This document shows, one piece after another, positions 21,352 to 30,466 of a DNA stretch of 64,000 bases. The DNA comes from an uncultured SAR86 cluster bacterium (lineage in GTDB: Bacteria; Pseudomonadota; Gammaproteobacteria; Magnimaribacterales; AG-339-G14): NCBI GenBank assembly GCA_902632605.1, contig CACPDB010000003.1:1-64000 (forward strand). Direction: 5' to 3'. Made by a program: the position numbers and the translations under genes. Below the pieces are notes generated by a model. The model saw only the letters and a list, made by a program, of their open reading frames with translations. It was not told where the DNA came from and ran no database searches. The stretch's first letter is position 1. Each line of letters opens with the position of its first letter.

Positions 21352-23748
21352 ATGCTTTATCTATTTAAAACAAAACTCTTTTATTTCCTTTTAGTAGTAA
21401 TCCTGCTGCCAATACAAATTACTTTAGGAATTTATTTATATTTTGCACCAGAAATTCCTTCTTCATCAGAGGTAGCGTCTGTTGAGTTGCAAGTTCCTCT
21501 AAAAATTTTTACTAAAGATGGAAAGCTTATCGGTGAATTTGGAGAGATTCATCGGACAAAATTAAAGTTTGATGAGATTCCAGATACATTTGTTAAAGCA
21601 TTCTTAGCAGCAGAGGATAGCGATTATTTCAATCATACAGGTGTAGATATCCTAAGTTTGGTTCGAGCTGCTTATCAATTTTTGAGAGAAGGTGAAATCG
21701 TAAGCGGTGGTGGGACTATAACTATGCAAGTTGCAAGGAATTATGTTCTCACCAAAGAAAGAACCTTTGAGAGAAAATTAAAAGAAATCTATACCGCATT
21801 GAAGATAGATTTCTCTTTTACTAAAGAAGAAATATTTGAGCTTTATGTAAATCAAATTTTTTTGGGGAATAGAGCTTATGGCATCAAGGCAGCTGCAGAA
21901 ATTTATTATGATAAAAATTTAGAAGATCTTAATCTTGCACAATATGCAATGATAGCTGCCCTCCCAAAAGCGCCATCTAGAATCAATCCTCTTGTAAATC
22001 CAAGAAGAGCAATTAATAGAAGGAACTATGTATTAAAAAGAATGCTTGCTTTGGAATTTATTGATCAAACACAATTTGATGTTGCATCCAGTGCTCCTAT
22101 AACAGCTTCATTTTCTGGAATCTCTTCCGAAGTTGAAGCTGATTATTTAGCTGAGGAAATAAGAAAATACATTATTCAGAATTATGGTCTTTCCGCTTAT
22201 AAGGATGGTTATCAAGTTTTTTCTACAATAGATTCAAGATATCAGAAAGCTGCAAGAAATGCTGTAGAAGAGGGAATTGAAGATTATGAAGAAAGACACG
22301 GATTTGAAAAACCTGAAAATCACGAGTATCTATTGCCTAAGAGCTTCAAAAATAGATCTGAATTTTTTTACGCTTTCTCCTATGACCCATTTTCTTATTT
22401 AGATAAATTTGGAATCGAGCTTGAAGCTAAGAATCCTTTTAACAAAGCCATGGAGTTTCTTGAAAGACAAGCGGAGTTCAAAAATTTTAAACCCACGATT
22501 TTAATTTCTGTTGAAGATAAAAGATTATTAACTCTAGATAAGGAGGGGAAAATAGATAATATTCTTCTAACGAACTTAAAAAAATCAATAAGACCTAGGA
22601 TAAACGAAAACAGGAAAGATAAAAAATTAACGAATTTTTCTGATTTTTTTGAAAGCGGAGATCTTATTTGGCTTTCAAAAGATGACATGGAGAGCAATTC
22701 AATTACCCTATCAATTCATCCAAAAGTTCAATCTGCTTTAGTAAGCTTAAATCCTTCTTCCGGAGAAATTTTAGCCTTAGTTGGAGGTTATAATTTCCGA
22801 AATAGTCAATTTAATCGAGCCATACAAGCCAAGCCTCAACTCGGTTCAAATTTTAAGCCATTTTTATATGCAGCTGCATTCGAAAATGGATTCAGTCCAG
22901 CTTCAATAATTGTCGATTCACCGCTGGTATTTGATGATCGAAATTTAGAGGAAATATGGAGACCAAGAAATGCAAGTGGGAAATTTTACGGCCCAACGAG
23001 ACTCAGAGAAGCTCTTGTACAGTCTAGAAATGTTGTGAGTGTAAAACTTCTTCAGGAAGTTTCCATTAAAGATGCCAAGGAATCATTGGAAAAATTTGGT
23101 TTCCTCAAAGAGGAGTTGCCTAATGATTTGTCTTTAGCTCTGGGTTCTTATGGAGCAAGCCCAATCAAAAATGCAGAGTTGTTTTCTATCTTTGCAAATG
23201 GAGGAAAAAAAGTTGTTCCTTACTACATTGATAGAATTCTTTTTCCAGATGGAAATGAAATTAATTTTTCAGAAGAAAAGAAATCTAATACTGGAGATTA
23301 TTTATCCCAATGGTTTGGAGCTGATGAAGGGAAAGAAGGTAATTTCAGCATAGATCCTAGGATTGCTTTCATGATAAATGATATTTTGAAAGAAGCTGCG
23401 CAAAGGGGCACGGGAAGAAAAATCAATGAATTAGGAAGAAAAGATTTTGCGGCTAAGACGGGAACATCTAATGATGCAGAAAGTACTTGGTTTACGGGTT
23501 TTAATGAAAATATTTTAACCACTGTCTGGTTTGGATATGACAATCCATCTAGTCTAGGCAATAATGAATTTGGCAGTACTACTTCATTACCGATTTGGCT
23601 TAACTTCAAAAAACAAATCATCGATAAAATTCCAGAAGGGAAATTCAAAAAGCCCTCAGGTTTAATAGCAAGAAAGATAAATTTAGAAACGGGAGAACTT
23701 GCGAAACCAGAAGATGAACGGGTTAAGTTTGAGCTTTTTCTTAATTAG
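21352..23748 (+). CDS. mrcA: penicillin-binding protein 1A
   Basis: Bifunctional peptidoglycan glycosyltransferase and transpeptidase of the inner membrane. The 798-residue protein has one N-terminal membrane anchor (about residues 8-30), then a GT51 domain with catalytic Glu88 (AAEDSDYFNH) and GGGTITMQVARN. An OB-like insert follows, then the transpeptidase domain with Ser499-x-x-Lys502 (GSNFKPF), SRN and Lys702-Thr-Gly-Thr. This is the ponA/mrcA class, divergent from aroK as in other gammaproteobacteria, but the pilMNOPQ genes that usually separate them are missing. Its stop overlaps that of convergent slmA by 8 bp. Confidence 0.95.
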   Translation: MLYLFKTKLFYFLLVVILLPIQITLGIYLYFAPEIPSSSEVASVELQVPLKIFTKDGKLIGEFGEIHRTKLKFDEIPDTFVKAFLAAEDSDYFNHTGVDILSLVRAAYQFLREGEIVSGGGTITMQVARNYVLTKERTFERKLKEIYTALKIDFSFTKEEIFELYVNQIFLGNRAYGIKAAAEIYYDKNLEDLNLAQYAMIAALPKAPSRINPLVNPRRAINRRNYVLKRMLALEFIDQTQFDVASSAPITASFSGISSEVEADYLAEEIRKYIIQNYGLSAYKDGYQVFSTIDSRYQKAARNAVEEGIEDYEERHGFEKPENHEYLLPKSFKNRSEFFYAFSYDPFSYLDKFGIELEAKNPFNKAMEFLERQAEFKNFKPTILISVEDKRLLTLDKEGKIDNILLTNLKKSIRPRINENRKDKKLTNFSDFFESGDLIWLSKDDMESNSITLSIHPKVQSALVSLNPSSGEILALVGGYNFRNSQFNRAIQAKPQLGSNFKPFLYAAAFENGFSPASIIVDSPLVFDDRNLEEIWRPRNASGKFYGPTRLREALVQSRNVVSVKLLQEVSIKDAKESLEKFGFLKEELPNDLSLALGSYGASPIKNAELFSIFANGGKKVVPYYIDRILFPDGNEINFSEEKKSNTGDYLSQWFGADEGKEGNFSIDPRIAFMINDILKEAAQRGTGRKINELGRKDFAAKTGTSNDAESTWFTGFNENILTTVWFGYDNPSSLGNNEFGSTTSLPIWLNFKKQIIDKIPEGKFKKPSGLIARKINLETGELAKPEDERVKFELFLN

Positions 23749-24325
23749 CGAAAATAGCTTTTTTTAGGAAGTTCCACTGATCTTCCCAGGATTCGCTTAA
23801 ATCTTTTTTGAACTTGCTTCTCACAAAAGATTGAATTTGTCCTTCTAGACAGGACAGTAGTAGGTCGCATGAAGCGGCTAAGTTTAAATTCAGCTTTTTC
23901 TTAGTTGTTCTCTCATATTCCTGGAGTGACTGCCTTATTTCTATGTTTATTTTCTCAAAACAGTTGGAAACTTTATCTATTATTTTGACTTCATCTGCTG
24001 TGAACACTTCTCGAGTAAGAATCCTTGAAAAACCCTTGTTAGTTTCGCAAAACTTCAAAACTAGAGCAATCAATTGTCCCGGAAAATCTTCTGGTTTGGA
24101 TTCCTCTTTCATAACCTTAATTCTCGTGAAGATACTTTCCTCAAAAAAATCCACTAACTCTTCAAAGATTTTTCTTTTGCTTGGAAAGTGTTTATAAATT
24201 GCCGCTTCAGTTATTTCCGATCTTTTAGCCAATTCAGCAGTTGTAATTTTCAATAAATCTCTTTCTTCGAGCATTGCGGCAAGAGATTGCATTATTATCA
24301 ATTTGCGTTGTTTTTTCTTTTCCAT
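23741..24325 (-). CDS. slmA: nucleoid occlusion factor, TetR family
   Basis: A 194-residue TetR-type protein matching SlmA, which binds chromosomal sites and blocks FtsZ ring assembly over the nucleoid. The N-terminal helix-turn-helix reads ITTAELAKRSEITEAAIYKHF followed by PSKRKIFEELVDF, and the C-terminal part keeps the SlmA phrase CLEGQIQSFVRSKFK. It begins directly after the argB stop (no spacer), in the order algC-argB-slmA, so it is probably cotranscribed. A generic TetR repressor is the alternative, but similarity to SlmA runs through the whole length. Confidence 0.85.
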   Translation of the reverse strand: MEKKKQRKLIIMQSLAAMLEERDLLKITTAELAKRSEITEAAIYKHFPSKRKIFEELVDFFEESIFTRIKVMKEESKPEDFPGQLIALVLKFCETNKGFSRILTREVFTADEVKIIDKVSNCFEKINIEIRQSLQEYERTTKKKLNLNLAASCDLLLSCLEGQIQSFVRSKFKKDLSESWEDQWNFLKKAIFAN

Positions 24326-25186
24326 TTACTTACTTATCCAAGTGCCAACTCCTTTGTCGGTTAAGAGCTCAATTAAAACAGAGTGAGGAACTCGACCATC
24401 GACAATATGAGCATTTTTTACACCCTTTTCGAGACAATCAATTGCTCCGGTCAATTTAGGATACATTCCCCCTTTAATATTTTTTTTATTTTTTAAGACT
24501 CTTTTTGCTTCTTTTAAACTCATTGTAGATATTTTTTTTCCTTCAAGATCTTTTACACCTGAAATATCTGTAAGCAAAATTATTTTTTCTGCTTTTAAGG
24601 ATGCTGCAACCGAACAAGCCGCAAAGTCTCCATTTATATTCATTGGCTCTGCTTTCGAAGTCCACCCCACAGGAGAAATTACAGGAATTTTACCTGCCTC
24701 CAATGATGTCATTATTTTTTTCTTATCAATACTTTTTACAAAACCAACTTCGCCAAGATTTTTTTTAGTGTCTTTTTTTGCGTTAATTGGAGAGTTTTTA
24801 CTGCCTACCAGTCTACTTGTTTTGCCTCCCCAGAACCGAATAAGGTCTGAAATATCTTTATTGATTTTGTTATCAAGAACCTTTTGAACAATGTCGATCA
24901 TTTCCAATGTGGTTTTTCTAATGCCATCTTTGAATTCAAACTTTATGTTATTTTTTTTTAGCTCAAAATCTATTTGAGGTCCTCCTCCATGAACTAGAAT
25001 TGGATGAATACCAACTGTTTTCATAAGCACTAAATCTCTTGCAAAGTTTTTTTGTAAAACTTCATTTTCCATAGCATTTCCGCCATATTTTATGACAACA
25101 ACTTTATTATTAAATTTTCTTATGTATGGAAGTGCTTCAGTTAAAACTTTTGATATGTTTATAGCGTTTTTTTCAGAGATACTCAT
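24326..25186 (-). CDS. argB: acetylglutamate kinase
   Basis: Phosphorylates N-acetylglutamate in arginine synthesis. The 286-residue amino-acid kinase has VVIKYGGNAM at about 27-36, VHGGGPQID, GGKTSRLVG, the substrate loop VGFVKSID, NINGDFAACSVAA and GGMYPKLTGA. Its first base is the last base of the algC stop, so the two are tightly coupled. The neighbouring PII gene product regulates ArgB in some bacteria; an N-terminal arginine-sensing helix is not obvious here. Confidence 0.96.
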   Translation of the reverse strand: MSISEKNAINISKVLTEALPYIRKFNNKVVVIKYGGNAMENEVLQKNFARDLVLMKTVGIHPILVHGGGPQIDFELKKNNIKFEFKDGIRKTTLEMIDIVQKVLDNKINKDISDLIRFWGGKTSRLVGSKNSPINAKKDTKKNLGEVGFVKSIDKKKIMTSLEAGKIPVISPVGWTSKAEPMNINGDFAACSVAASLKAEKIILLTDISGVKDLEGKKISTMSLKEAKRVLKNKKNIKGGMYPKLTGAIDCLEKGVKNAHIVDGRVPHSVLIELLTDKGVGTWISK

Positions 25187-26559
25187 TAGAAATCTAATTT
25201 CAAATCAATTTCTATTTTAGACAAAATCTCTTTGAAATAATTTTTTATTTCCAATAAGTCACTTTCTGTTTTTCCCTCAAATCTCAAAACAAGATTTGGC
25301 GAAGTATTCGAAGCTCTAACCAGTCCCCATGAGTTTTCGTTTTCAAGTCTGATTCCATCTATGTCTATCAATACATATTCAGAAGAGTTTATTAAAGTTT
25401 TAAGCTCATCAATTACTTTAAATTTGTCTTCTTCAGGAACTTTTAAATTTATTTCAGGCGTAGAGAAATGCTTTGGATAAGAGTTAAAAGCTTCATGAGG
25501 TGTAAATTTACTATTAGATAAAACTTCTATCATTCTCAATGCAGAATAAATGCCATCATCGAACCCATACCAGTCGTCATTAAAGAAGATATGCCCACTC
25601 ATCTCTCCGCCTAACAGAGCATTAGTTTCGATAATTTTTGACTTTATATATGAATGTCCAGTTCGTGACATTATTGGAGTTCCATTAAAATTTTTTATTA
25701 CTTTCTCTAGATTAGTTGAGCACTTGACATCAAAGACAATACTTCCTTTTGATTTCTTTCTTAATAAGTCCTCTGCCAGAAGCATCATATAAGTATCTGG
25801 AAAAATTATGTTTCCCTTGTTGTCTATCAAACCGACTCTATCACCGTCGCCATCAAGAGCAATTCCTAAATCAGAATTTGTTTCCAAAACCTTTTTTTGT
25901 AAATCTTTTAAGTTTTTTGGATTGCTAGGATCAGGATGATGATTGGGAAAATTTCCATTAACTTCAGAATAAAGCTCAATAACATCTAATCCAAGAAGTT
26001 TAAAAGCTTGTGGAGCAATCACTCCCCCAACGCCATTCCCACAATCGAGACAAACCTTTAGCTTTGAATTTATGCTTATTTTTTCTTTGAGTTCTTTTAG
26101 ATAATCGTCCTTTATTTCTAGCAAAGTTAATTGACCTGCGCCATCCATAAAACTTTCTTCTTCAATTATTAACTTTATTTTTTTTATTTTTTCATTAGTC
26201 ATTGATTTCTTGTCAATGACAATTTTTAAGCCATTGTAGTTTTTTGGATTATGACTTCCGGTAAGCATCACGCCATCAGAGATCTTTGTCTTAAAAGTAG
26301 AAAAATAGAGAAGTGGTGTTGGTACCTCACCAATGTCAACAACATCACATCCCGAAGACATCACTCCTTTTTGAAATTGACCTAAAAGCCTAGGACCGGA
26401 AATTCTTCCGTCTCTAGCTGTCAAAACAGATGTTCTTCCTTCAGCAAGGATAAAAGTTCCTATGGCTTTTCCAATCTGAAATATTCCTTCTTCAGTGAGC
26501 GTTTTATCTACGATTCCTCTAATATCGTATGCTCGGAAAATTTCAGAATTAACTTTCAT
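25186..26559 (-). CDS. algC: phosphomannomutase/phosphoglucomutase
   Basis: Interconverts hexose 1- and 6-phosphates for LPS and other envelope sugars. The 457-residue protein has the four-domain mutase plan: start FRAYDIRGIVDKTL, phosphoserine loop LTGSHNPKNYNGLK, metal-binding ALDGDGDRVGLID, sugar-binding GGEMSGHIFFND, and C-terminal RASNTSPNLVLRFEG. The AlgC/ManB type, followed by argB, is the Pseudomonas arrangement. It is divergent from ilvE with 37 bp between start codons. Confidence 0.93.
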   Translation of the reverse strand: MKVNSEIFRAYDIRGIVDKTLTEEGIFQIGKAIGTFILAEGRTSVLTARDGRISGPRLLGQFQKGVMSSGCDVVDIGEVPTPLLYFSTFKTKISDGVMLTGSHNPKNYNGLKIVIDKKSMTNEKIKKIKLIIEEESFMDGAGQLTLLEIKDDYLKELKEKISINSKLKVCLDCGNGVGGVIAPQAFKLLGLDVIELYSEVNGNFPNHHPDPSNPKNLKDLQKKVLETNSDLGIALDGDGDRVGLIDNKGNIIFPDTYMMLLAEDLLRKKSKGSIVFDVKCSTNLEKVIKNFNGTPIMSRTGHSYIKSKIIETNALLGGEMSGHIFFNDDWYGFDDGIYSALRMIEVLSNSKFTPHEAFNSYPKHFSTPEINLKVPEEDKFKVIDELKTLINSSEYVLIDIDGIRLENENSWGLVRASNTSPNLVLRFEGKTESDLLEIKNYFKEILSKIEIDLKLDF

Positions 26560-26596
26560 ATTAGTTTATCCACTTTATAATGAATTTTTTTTTATT

Positions 26597-27520
26597 ATGA
26601 CAACTTTGGCAGAAAAAAAAGGTTTTATCTGGTTTGACGGCAAGATTGTAAATTCAGAGGAAGCCAATGTACATGTTTTAACTCACACCTTGCATTATGG
26701 TCTTGGGGTTTTCGAAGGAGTTAGAGCATACGAAACACCAGAAGGTACAAAGATATTTCGGCTGAAAGATCATACTGAAAGGTTATTTTCATCTGCTCAA
26801 GCAGTTGACTTAGAAATTCCCTTTTCCAAAGAAGAAATTAATCAGGCTCAAATAGAAATTGTTAAGTTAAATAGCTTAAAAGAGGCTTACATCAGACCAA
26901 TGTGTTTTTATGGTTCAGGCAGTTTAGGTTTAAGAGCAGACGATTTAAAAGTTCATACAATAGTTGCCGCATGGGAGTGGCCAAGTTACATGGCTCCAGA
27001 GGTTTTTGAGCAGGGAATTAAGGTAAAGATATCCTCTTACAGAAGAGAGCGAGGCAATTTAGTTTCTAGATCTAAAGTAAATGGTAATTATGTGAAGTCT
27101 ATGATGGCACTAAAAGAAGCACTTAAAGAAGGCTTTGACGAAGCTCTTTTATTAGATTCTGAAAATTTCATATCAGAAGGTTCGGGAGAAAATCTTTTTG
27201 CTATAAAAAATAATGAACTCTTTACTCCAAATTTGGAGGCTTCTTTAGATGGAATAACAAGGAAAGCAATAATCTCTCTCGCAGAAGAGATGGGCATGAG
27301 GGTAAATGTTGCTGACTTAACTGAAGAAGACATTTTATCTGCTCAGGAACTTTTTTTTACAGGGACAGCAGCGGAAGTTGTTCCAATTACTCAAGTGAAT
27401 AATCAAAAGATTGGCTCTGGCAAGAGAGGAAAGGTAACAGAAATTCTTCAGAAAAATTATTTTGACCAAGTTAGAGGAAAAAGATCTTCTTTTCCCGAAT
27501 GGCATACTCTGGTTAGCTAA
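26597..27520 (+). CDS. ilvE: branched-chain amino acid aminotransferase
   Basis: Last step of isoleucine, leucine and valine synthesis, a PLP enzyme of fold type IV. I chose ATG 26597 (MTTLAEKKGFIWFDGK) over an upstream in-frame start, since the extra 34 residues would run back into the divergent algC gene and have no family counterpart. The resulting protein has 307 residues with the PLP lysine at about Lys160 (SRSKVNGNYV), HTLHYGLGVFEGVRAY near the N-terminus, and SEGSGENLF and FFTGTAAEVVPI further on. The downstream gene starts 9 bp later. Confidence 0.95.
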   Translation: MTTLAEKKGFIWFDGKIVNSEEANVHVLTHTLHYGLGVFEGVRAYETPEGTKIFRLKDHTERLFSSAQAVDLEIPFSKEEINQAQIEIVKLNSLKEAYIRPMCFYGSGSLGLRADDLKVHTIVAAWEWPSYMAPEVFEQGIKVKISSYRRERGNLVSRSKVNGNYVKSMMALKEALKEGFDEALLLDSENFISEGSGENLFAIKNNELFTPNLEASLDGITRKAIISLAEEMGMRVNVADLTEEDILSAQELFFTGTAAEVVPITQVNNQKIGSGKRGKVTEILQKNYFDQVRGKRSSFPEWHTLVS

Positions 27521-27529
27521 GGGATAAAC

Positions 27530-28777
27530 TTGAAAAAACTTAAGATTGCTTTTCTGAGCTATAGAAGCAAACCTTTTTCAGGTGGTCAGGGTATTTATGT
27601 TAAGTATCTTTCTAAGGCACTTTATGATCTTGGGCATGAGATAGTTGTTTTCTCAGGACCGCCTTATCCTGATTTGGACCCAAAAATTAAGTTGGTGAAA
27701 ATTCCAAGTTTGGGTCTCTATGAAAAAAAGAGTAAGTTTTATGATGTAAATCCAATGAAGCTGCTTAACCCTATAAATTTATTCGAGTGGTTAAGTGTAA
27801 ATTCTGGAGGTTTTCCTGAGCCATATACCTTTGGTAAGAGAATAAAAAAAATTCTCAAGCAAAATCTACATGAATATGATGTTATTCACGATAACCAAAG
27901 TCTTGCGTATGAGTTACTTTTTTTTCAAAAGAAAAAACCCCTAGTTACAACAATTCATCATCCCATATCGTTAGATCTTGCTTATCAGCTGCAAAGTACA
28001 AATGATATTTTCTTAAAACTTCTTATGAGGCGTTGGCATTCTTTTCTTGTTATGCAGAAATTTGTTGCAAAAAGACTAAAAAAAATTGTGGTCCCTTCCA
28101 ACTCATCAATGGATGACATAAAAAACGAGTTTTATGTGGAAAAGAACAAAATGGAAAGAGTGATGAATGGAATAGATCTCAATGTCTTTTACCCAGATTC
28201 AAAAATACAAAAAATTCCCTTCAAACTTGTAACTGTAGCAAGTGCAGATGTTCCTCTTAAAGGTTTAGATTATCTTTTAAAAGCTTTATCTGATCTGGCA
28301 GAAGTTTACTCAGATATCTCTTTATCTATTATTGGAGAGCAAAAGAAAGGCGGACACACTGAAAGATTGATAAAAAAACTAAATTTAGAAAAAAGAGTTA
28401 ATTTTTTATCAAATCTTTCTCAAGAAGATTTAAGAAAAACTTATTGTGAAGCTGAACTAGCTATAATTCCTTCCTTGTATGAAGGCTTTGGATTTGCAGC
28501 AATTGAAGCAATGGCTTGTGGAGTTCCTTTAATCTCATCTTCTGGAGGAGCACTTCCTGAGGTAATCAAAGACACCGGAATTATTATTCCACCAAAAAAT
28601 GTTAAAGAGATTTATAATTCAGTTGATTTTCTTTTGTCTTCTCCTCATAGTGCCAAAAAATTAGCTGAAAAAGGACTTCAAAGAGCTAATTCTAAATTTG
28701 CATGGGCGGCAATAGCAAAAAAATTAGAAAAGGTTTATTACAAAGAAATAGAAATTCATAAGCATGCAAACAATTGA
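27530..28777 (+). CDS. glycosyltransferase family 4 (GT-B fold)
   Basis: A 415-residue glycosyltransferase. The N-terminal Rossmann half opens KIAFLSYRSKPFSGGQGIYV, and the C-terminal half has the family 4 donor-site motif EGFGFAAIEAMACGVP (an E-x7-E pair) and SSGGALPEVI. It probably moves a nucleotide-activated sugar onto a lipid or carbohydrate acceptor at the inner face of the inner membrane. The start is TTG at 27530, 9 bp after ilvE, with no ATG nearby. It leads a small group: this gene, a methyltransferase overlapping by 14 bp, and an alpha-toroid protein overlapping that by 29 bp. In Pseudomonas the LPS core genes follow ilvE, so an envelope role is plausible, but donor and acceptor are unknown. 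Confidence 0.85.
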   Translation: MKKLKIAFLSYRSKPFSGGQGIYVKYLSKALYDLGHEIVVFSGPPYPDLDPKIKLVKIPSLGLYEKKSKFYDVNPMKLLNPINLFEWLSVNSGGFPEPYTFGKRIKKILKQNLHEYDVIHDNQSLAYELLFFQKKKPLVTTIHHPISLDLAYQLQSTNDIFLKLLMRRWHSFLVMQKFVAKRLKKIVVPSNSSMDDIKNEFYVEKNKMERVMNGIDLNVFYPDSKIQKIPFKLVTVASADVPLKGLDYLLKALSDLAEVYSDISLSIIGEQKKGGHTERLIKKLNLEKRVNFLSNLSQEDLRKTYCEAELAIIPSLYEGFGFAAIEAMACGVPLISSSGGALPEVIKDTGIIIPPKNVKEIYNSVDFLLSSPHSAKKLAEKGLQRANSKFAWAAIAKKLEKVYYKEIEIHKHANN

Positions 28778-29468
28778 TATAGATTATTTAAATCCAAAAA
28801 AAGGCTCAAAAATTTTAGATTTGGGCTGCGGTCAAGGACGACACTGTTTTGGAGCATACATGTTTGCAGATGCTGACGTTTTTGGTTTTGACATGAGTCA
28901 TGAGGATGTAATCAAAGCAAAAGAAAACTTTAAAGATTTTGATGAATCATCTGCAAAAAAGAGCTGTTCATTTGGCGTGACTGATGCAAGAGAACTTCCT
29001 TTTGATAACAATTCTTTTGATTATGTAATTTGCTCTGAAGTTTTGGAACACATAATTGATTTTGAATTAGTTATAGAAGAAATTGAAAGAGTTTTAAAAC
29101 CTGGCGGAATGTTTGCTGCAAGTGTTCCCAAATATCTTCCGGAGTGGATCTGTTGGAAGTTAAGCAAAGCTTACCAAGAGATGCCAGGAGGGCATGTCAG
29201 AATTTTTAGATACCAACATTTCAAAAAATCAATCGAAAAGAGAGGATTTTCTTTTTTAAAAAGACATTGGAACCATGCTCTTCATTCTCCTTACTGGTGG
29301 TTGCAATGTTTGTTTTGGGAGACCAAAGAATCGTCTTGGGTCATAAAAAAATATCATGACTTTTTAGTGTGGGACATGATGAAGAAACCTTTTTTGACAA
29401 AGGTGCTAGAATTCGTCCTTCAACCAATAATAGCTAAAAGTGTCGTTGCATATTTCAAAAAAAAATAA
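28764..29468 (+). CDS. class I SAM-dependent methyltransferase (type 11)
   Basis: A 234-residue methyltransferase with motif I ILDLGCGQGRHC at about residues 18-29, an acidic residue after the second strand (FGFDMS), DARELPFDNNSFDYVICSEVLEHI, and the VLKPGGMFAASVPKY post-motif. A Trp- and aromatic-rich C-terminal half (HWNHALHSPYWWLQCLFWET) may form the acceptor pocket or associate with membrane. It overlaps the glycosyltransferase gene by 14 bp and the next gene by 29 bp, which implies coupled translation and a joint pathway. The substrate is unknown. Confidence 0.82.
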   Translation: MQTIDIDYLNPKKGSKILDLGCGQGRHCFGAYMFADADVFGFDMSHEDVIKAKENFKDFDESSAKKSCSFGVTDARELPFDNNSFDYVICSEVLEHIIDFELVIEEIERVLKPGGMFAASVPKYLPEWICWKLSKAYQEMPGGHVRIFRYQHFKKSIEKRGFSFLKRHWNHALHSPYWWLQCLFWETKESSWVIKKYHDFLVWDMMKKPFLTKVLEFVLQPIIAKSVVAYFKKK

Positions 29469-30465
29469 TTCTAAAAGTATTTTCGATAAGACGATTTATA
29501 TAAATTTCGCTAAGTATATTTTGTCTTGTCAGGATTCAGAAGGCGGTATTCGCTGGGAGCCTGATTCAAAACTTGATCCCTGGGATCATATTGAGTCAGC
29601 TATGGGTTTAGACGTTATGGGGTTTGAAGCTGAATCTAAAAGAGCATATGACTGGTTGAGAACTAACCAGGAAAGAGATGGTTCTTGGCCATCAATTTTT
29701 TATTCTCCCGAACAAAATAAATTAAAAGAAACTAACTTCAGTTCTTATATAGCTGTAGGAATGTGGCACCACTTTACAAATTTTAATGATAAGGATTTCT
29801 TGTATGAATTTTGGCCAGTTTTGGATGCAGCCATAGAATTTACTCTTGCAGCTCAAACAGAACATGGAGATTTTTTTTGGGCAAAAGATGATAAAAATTG
29901 GCTGGATGACTCTCTCAAAACCGGATGCTCATCAATTTACATGAGTCTCTTTTGTTACAAAAAAATTGCAAAAGAAATAAATAAGCAGGATAGAGTTTCA
30001 GATATTCAACTAAATAACTTAAAAGATTGTTTAAGAAGCAAATCTTTTAGATTCGACAGAAACTGGGAAAGTAAAGAGCGATATAGTATGGATTGGTACT
30101 ACCCAGTATTATCTGGAGTCTTCACAGAATCAGAGTCAATACAAATAATTAAAGATAAATGGGATGAATTTGTTGTTGAAGAGTTGGGTTGTAAGTGTGT
30201 AAAGGAAGAGCCCTGGGTAACTGCAGCCGAATCTTCAGAATTAGTTTTGGCATTGAATAAAATTGGTTTAAAAACTGAAGCAGAAAAAATATTACAAGAT
30301 ACTTTCAATCTAATGGATGATGATGGTCTCTTATGGACAGGATATGTTTATCAAGATAAAAAATATTGGCCTATTGAAAAACCTAGCTGGACAATGGGAG
30401 CCGCGATTCTTGCAGGAAATTCAATAAACAAATTCAGTCCGTCGGGAAACTTTTTTAAATTTTAA
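29440..30465 (+). CDS. alpha/alpha-toroid (prenyltransferase/terpene cyclase-like) protein, function unknown
   Basis: A protein of about 341 residues with spaced motifs of the alpha6/alpha6 toroid superfamily: QDSEGGIRWEP, QERDGSWPS (a QW-type motif as in squalene-hopene cyclases), TEHGDFFWAKD, and DDDGLLWTGYVY near the end. No DDxxD or DXDD catalytic motif of prenyl synthases or cyclases is evident, so it may bind glycan or lipid, or act as a glycosidase-like enzyme. The start is uncertain: GTG 29440 or TTG 29446, both inside the end of the methyltransferase gene. Its stop is 1 bp from the stop of a convergent methyltransferase. I do not recognise a characterised homologue. Confidence 0.65.
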   Translation: MSLHISKKNNSKSIFDKTIYINFAKYILSCQDSEGGIRWEPDSKLDPWDHIESAMGLDVMGFEAESKRAYDWLRTNQERDGSWPSIFYSPEQNKLKETNFSSYIAVGMWHHFTNFNDKDFLYEFWPVLDAAIEFTLAAQTEHGDFFWAKDDKNWLDDSLKTGCSSIYMSLFCYKKIAKEINKQDRVSDIQLNNLKDCLRSKSFRFDRNWESKERYSMDWYYPVLSGVFTESESIQIIKDKWDEFVVEELGCKCVKEEPWVTAAESSELVLALNKIGLKTEAEKILQDTFNLMDDDGLLWTGYVYQDKKYWPIEKPSWTMGAAILAGNSINKFSPSGNFFKF

Positions 30466-30466
30466 G

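Noticed and set aside
26495-26596. Longer N-terminus for ilvE
   Set aside because: The added 34 residues overlap the divergent algC coding region and match nothing in the family; ATG 26597 gives the standard beginning.
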